Shown here: piece after piece, positions 59,889 through 64,000 of the stretch
How positions within the stretch are numbered: position 1 is the stretch's first letter
How the letters are laid out: every line of letters starts with the position of its first letter
DNA from: Cyathus striatus
Lineage: Eukaryota > Basidiomycota > Agaricomycetes > Agaricales > Nidulariaceae
NCBI GenBank assembly: GCA_025738555.1
Contig: JAOVFP010000005.1
Coordinates: 3,038,001-3,102,000, forward strand
Length of the DNA: 64,000 nt
Direction of reading: 5' to 3'
Translations under genes and position numbers: made by a program
The notes under the pieces: model-generated
Database searches by the model: none
Told to the model about the DNA's origin: nothing
What the model saw: only the letters and a program-made list of their open reading frames with translations

Positions 59889-60754
59889 ATGGTTAACTTC
59901 GTTGCTACTTTCTTTGCTATTGCCACCGCCATCGTTGCAGCTCGAGCTGAAACACACACCGTCCACTTCGTTAATCGGTCAGTAATGAAATTACGTGCAC
60001 ATTAATGAATCCCGCTAACACACTTAGTACTGGCTTTTATAGCTGTGGATTTGGTACTGTACGTACTCTTCTCACCATTGGAAATATTGTTATATGCAAC
60101 ATCCTGAAATTCTTTTGGCAGCCCACACTCGTTCAAAATGGACAGATTCTCTCTACCGGAGGAGACTACACTTCCAATGGCCCCTTAGTTGCTGCTATTG
60201 CGTACGAAGTCGATATGGACAATATTATTGCTCAGTCCTAATATTGTAGCTTTTCCAGTTATCTCCAAACCGGTAGCTGTGGGATAAACGGAGAGGGCTG
60301 CGCAATCGTTGAGATAACCTTGCAAAACCCTACAACACCTGGTAATGGATCCAGTGCTGAAATCTCTCTCATTCCACCGTAGGTTTATCTGCAACTGTAA
60401 GGTATGGTCAACGACCGAAGGGTCGAAGCTGACTATCGTTTGCAGTCATGCATTCAACGCTCCTATTGGATTTGGGTTAGTATCTATACATCGCGTATAG
60501 TACAAGATATCTGAACCATATAGATATTATGGCGGATGCGATGGTGCTGGGGCTGACTGTAAGTTGAGTTATTTTAGATTATCATCACTGCTTAACCATA
60601 CTTCTATAGGCACTAGTGCTAACTGCGGCACTGCTTTCCCTACTCCAGTTACTTGCCAGCAGAATAACGTAATCTTCAAATTAAATTCTCCGAGTCAGTT
60701 TGAGCAGTGTACTAATTTCCTTCCCAGGCCAACCTTACGATCATTTTCTGTTGA
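59889..60754 (+). CDS. Small secreted cysteine-rich protein, copy 5
   Basis: Exons: 59889-59977, 60043-60058, 60122-60201, 60259-60378, 60446-60475, 60524-60558, 60610-60668, 60728-60754; about 151 aa. The clustered copy closest to copy 1 in PTLVQNG and GAGADC, and most different elsewhere (GSCGINGEGCAIVEITLQNP). Exon 7 lacks six codons present in all others, shortening the variable loop to TAFPTPVTC. Eight cysteines, signal peptide (ending AARA) and splice sites are intact. Confidence 0.82.
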
Positions 60755-60760
60755 AGGCTC

Positions 60761-63478
60761 TGATGAAATCGTGTGACGGTGTATATTGTGGGGGTAAACG
60801 CGCACGGTAAATGACGTAGTGTACAGGTTTAAATACAAAATATGTAGTACATAAATGGGATAGCATAGTGGCGTAGAATAAAGTGGAGAACATATAACTG
60901 AAACATAGTGGCGCCAGTTGGGATCATTGAGATATTTAAATTTGGTTGTCTCAGGTACTCCAACACTTTCTGCGCTTAAACTAATATATTATAGAGGAGT
61001 TACTTCGTGGATTTTTGTTGATATCTACTTGGCGGCTTTTCGTAAGATAATGAAATTGTTGGATTAAGTATGTAGGAAAATGTTGGGAGTCAAGAGAGAG
61101 ACCGATAACATAATGTAGTTCGTGAACTTGTAGACGTTGAGTCGACTAGCGCAAACTGTACTTTCATTTTTACCGTAAGCACCTAGCAACTACAGTCTTT
61201 AATCAACGAGGATGGCTGGGAGAATAGCCCACACATCAATTATTCAATTGCAAGTGTTCGTGTGATATTTCTAGAAATTCTGGTGAGTTCAGGCGTTTCA
61301 CAACTAATGTATTTAATTTATGGATGAAGTTAACATGTTACAAACTACAAACTATTTATACCGAGAAATGATGCTCGATGTTCCGAATAGTAAGATGATT
61401 ACACTCGCCAGCGCAATGCATCAGAGTAACATCATGCATGGGTCATCGTGACTTATGATAGGATATCATATGATCTGAAAACCTCGAACAGTTGAATCAT
61501 GAAGTGAATTTCGCTGAGAAATATCACATTAAAAATCCAACATACGCTTGCCAAGGGTAAATATTATTAAAATAGTTCATTGTAAAGTTGGTGTACAGCT
61601 TACAGAAGAAGAGAAAAGTTGTTCATCTAATAAAGGAAGTTGGTATTGTTGCTTAATTGCTGAAAGTACGCACTTACTGAGTCAAAAGTGAAGATCACGA
61701 ACTCCGCAAGGTGAATAGCTAAAACGTAAATATCGTCATGAGGCTCGGTTTGCACAAGTGTTGTCGATTCATTATCGACGTACCGGTAATCCCCTGAGAT
61801 GCAGGTGAGATTAAGTTAATCTTCGGAATCTGAGCAGAAACATACGAGAAAGAACTTTGCGCCTTTCTTTTGCAGATTCGGAACGAGCTCCGCATTTATA
61901 CGGTGAGATGGTTTTAGTGCACTGTAGATTGTAAACATAATGATAAAGATGTCGAGGGCCCACTATATGTTTTAATTGATGTAAAATGACATCTGTGAGT
62001 GTAGAGTGTGGACTGAAGTTGATTCACCATGGGAGCGAAAATCCCACTAATATATGGCAGATTTTGAACAGTGGGAATACAGGTATTTGCTCCAGACAGT
62101 ATAGTTTCTAAAGATAGCTTGATAAGGGGGATGTAAACGTACCAAAACAGATAATCTCACCATTCTTTAAGCCTAATATTGTAAGGATAACAAACACTTG
62201 TGAGAGTGAAGCTACTACAATAAAGCCTGCAGTTAAGCAATAAATGATGGCGCCCCGATGGCCCGTCAGGGAATATACTCTAAGCAGAAGAATTACTTGG
62301 TGGATATCAGCATTTGTTTCTCAGACAAATAGTTGACTTACACTGGAAAACTTCAGCTGCTGTCGTTCCGAAGATTAATGTCAGTATCCAATAGTCCCTG
62401 CAACTTCGTGACTGTCAATACAGTGCTAAATAGTGATTCTGTAGATATATTGAAGACTCACAGCTGGACAGCAGAAAACACATTTTCAGATACATTTATT
62501 CAAGCACTTCAAAAAAGGAAAAATCATACCTCAACCAAAGGTATTCTGACACTTGTCACTATGTACAGAGGAAGCGATTAAATTTTAATTATGTAGGGTG
62601 ATTTCAAATGGGGCATACCATATATGATGAACAGTAAACACACCTCTGACCCATATAGATTAAATGTGTATGCACTCTTGAGAATCCAACTCGACTTTGC
62701 GCGGCCCCTCCAAACCCACCACTTAATTTCTTCGTCCAGTGCAGCTAGATGGTTGCAGAGAAGTACAGTAAAGGATGCAGCAGGTAGGTACCTGGATGCT
62801 AGGAGAGAACCGATGTTCTGATTCACAAGTTCCTCGGTCATTTCTGCGGTACTACAGTGAGATGTATGTGGATGTGTTTAGCTTGGTTGAATACCGTATT
62901 TTATCCATTCAAATATATAGATGGGAAGAGTTACTTCACATTCGACTCAGAAACAGTGGGATTACCATACTATGATAGTTGTCTAATATTACTGTGCTGT
63001 TTTGAGAACCAGATTCAAAACAGCGAGCTTGACGTCCATACAGTAATGCTGTTAAAAACAGCTAAGTGATATTTAACTAATGCATGCTGTTTAGATTTTG
63101 TTTAGAACACTGGTTGTACTGATCATTGATGTGGGTTGACGTTTGAGACTTGAATGTGGGGCTAATTTCATGTTGTATCTCTCTCTGGTGTAGGGTCGTG
63201 TGGTTGACGCGCCCTCGGAAGTAGATGAAAACAGAGAGTGTCACAGTGGGACACAATCGGAGTCTCAAGATCAGGCGCGTAGACCGCTTTAGGCAACACA
63301 CAGCCACCTGCAGCTGCAGCGTAACTTCGACCGTGGCCGTTAAATATTGTCTTTCCGAACACGAACACGAAATTCCACTTGAATTTTACTTGCAGACTCT
63401 CGATAAGAGGGTATCTATTAGCGATTTATCAAGCTGCTTAGAAACCCGTACTATACCCATGAAAACGAACTCCAGCCC
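60761..63478. other. Gene-poor stretch before the Iml1 gene
   Basis: No gene, RNA or clear repeat recognised. Open frames are short (to about 87 codons) and random in look. The last 200 bp should contain the Iml1 promoter. Confidence 0.5.
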
Positions 63479-64000
63479 ATGACGACCTCCAGGGCCGAAT
63501 CTCAAGTATCGCAGTATGGTCGCAGACGATCGAACACCGCGCAGTCAATCTTGAGACCCATACCAGCCGCACCGCTAAAGATTGGCGACTCGAAGGTACT
63601 CAATTCGTGGGTTCATGATGTGAAGGATTCGACGACGGTGATACTTAATCACTCGTATTGGCCTGGTGTTGCAGAAGGGGATTTGCTGAGGGTCCAGAGC
63701 ACGACGTCGGACAACCCTGAGGCCACATACTTGTTTCTGGTTCCGAAGGATGACGGGTGTGCTAAACCGCAACTTCAAGTACGTAACCTAATATCCGTGC
63801 ATTTGCGGTGAGGAGTATGTTGAAGTTATGAACAGGTTTCCATTCCGAAGCCTATAGCAGATGCTTTTGGGATGAAAAACAACGGTGAAGTCCTCGTTAC
63901 GAAGGTTCGTACTCTGTTTTCGGCACAACATGCTAGCTGAAATCCGTTTTAGGTGGAGAAAGGAAGCTGCTGCGCGGATTATGTCGAATTCGTTTTCCAG
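63479..64000 (+). CDS. IML1: Iml1/DEPDC5 orthologue, N-terminal part (runs off the window)
   Basis: Exons 63479-63778, 63836-63904 and 63953 to the window end keep frame (139 residues visible). After a disordered start, SWVHDVKDSTTVILNHSYWP and GVAEGDLLRV are followed by YLFLVPKDDGCAKPQLQVSI, PKPIADAFGM, EVLVTKVEKG and CCADYVEFVFQ. This is the conserved N-terminal domain of Iml1, recognised from memory. Iml1 is the GTPase-activating subunit of the SEACIT/GATOR1 complex on the vacuole/lysosome, which restrains TORC1 when amino acids are scarce. The ATG at 63,479 opens the frame without an upstream candidate in phase. The rest of the gene (usually over 1,500 residues) lies outside. Confidence 0.88.

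Larger units (their letters stand above)
59090..60760 (+). repeat. Most diverged unit, carrying secreted-protein copy 5
   Basis: Similarity to the other units is patchy: blocks near 59,105-59,160, 59,300-59,360, 59,460-59,560 and 59,790-59,890 match 49,170-49,240, 49,460-49,510 and the promoter region. It is the oldest clustered copy. Confidence 0.65.

Overview
The window reads as nuclear DNA of an agaricomycete (mushroom-forming basidiomycete). Genes carry many short introns (about 40-65 bp) with GT/AG ends. Recognisable families are an F-box protein with the N-terminal coiled coil usual in Agaricomycetes, a two-box mitochondrial HMG protein, a Pcl/Pho80-type cyclin, a Pns1/CTL membrane protein and the N-terminus of Iml1 of the SEA/GATOR1 complex. 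Mobile DNA includes a Helitron. I saw no rRNA, tRNA or CRISPR array.

Layout. 1-2.4 kb: an isolated member of a small secreted cysteine-rich protein family ('glycopeptide'/thaumatin-like type). 3.0-7.1 kb: arm A of an old inverted repeat whose partner, arm B, lies at 32.5-36.7 kb. 8.0-14.8 kb: a Helitron with structured ends and a decayed Rep-helicase gene. 15.2-15.7 kb: remnants of a Cys-motif protein and a SWIM zinc-finger protein. 15.7-20.8 kb: mostly featureless. 20.85-23.08 kb: a coiled-coil/AT-hook protein gene. 23.1-28.9 kb: mostly non-coding with doubtful fragments. 28.9-30.0 kb: cyclin gene. 37.3-40.3 kb: mitochondrial HMG-box gene and F-box gene, tail to tail. 41.5-43.1 kb: degenerate ~290-bp tandem repeats. 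43.3-46.3 kb: Pns1-like gene. 47.5-47.9 kb: a short two-exon gene resembling the N-terminal helical domain of fungal NLR proteins. 48.4-60.8 kb: an array of duplicated units, each ending in a copy of the secreted-protein gene (four copies, all plus strand). 63.5 kb to the end: start of the Iml1 gene.

The five secreted-protein genes share an eight-exon structure, including an invariant 16-nt second exon, eight cysteines and a signal peptide. The four clustered copies also share a TATA-type promoter block. The two youngest copies (starts 49,987 and 53,237) are nearly identical in flanks and introns. They differ sharply in exon 7, with nine amino-acid replacements against one silent change, and in the length of a hexanucleotide repeat inside the signal peptide. 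This makes the array look like an actively diversifying secreted-protein locus.

The housekeeping genes (cyclin, HMG, Pns1, Iml1) are single-copy islands between repeat-rich stretches. All intron/exon models were derived by hand from splice signals and reading frame, and family assignments are from memory of family motifs, without database searches.
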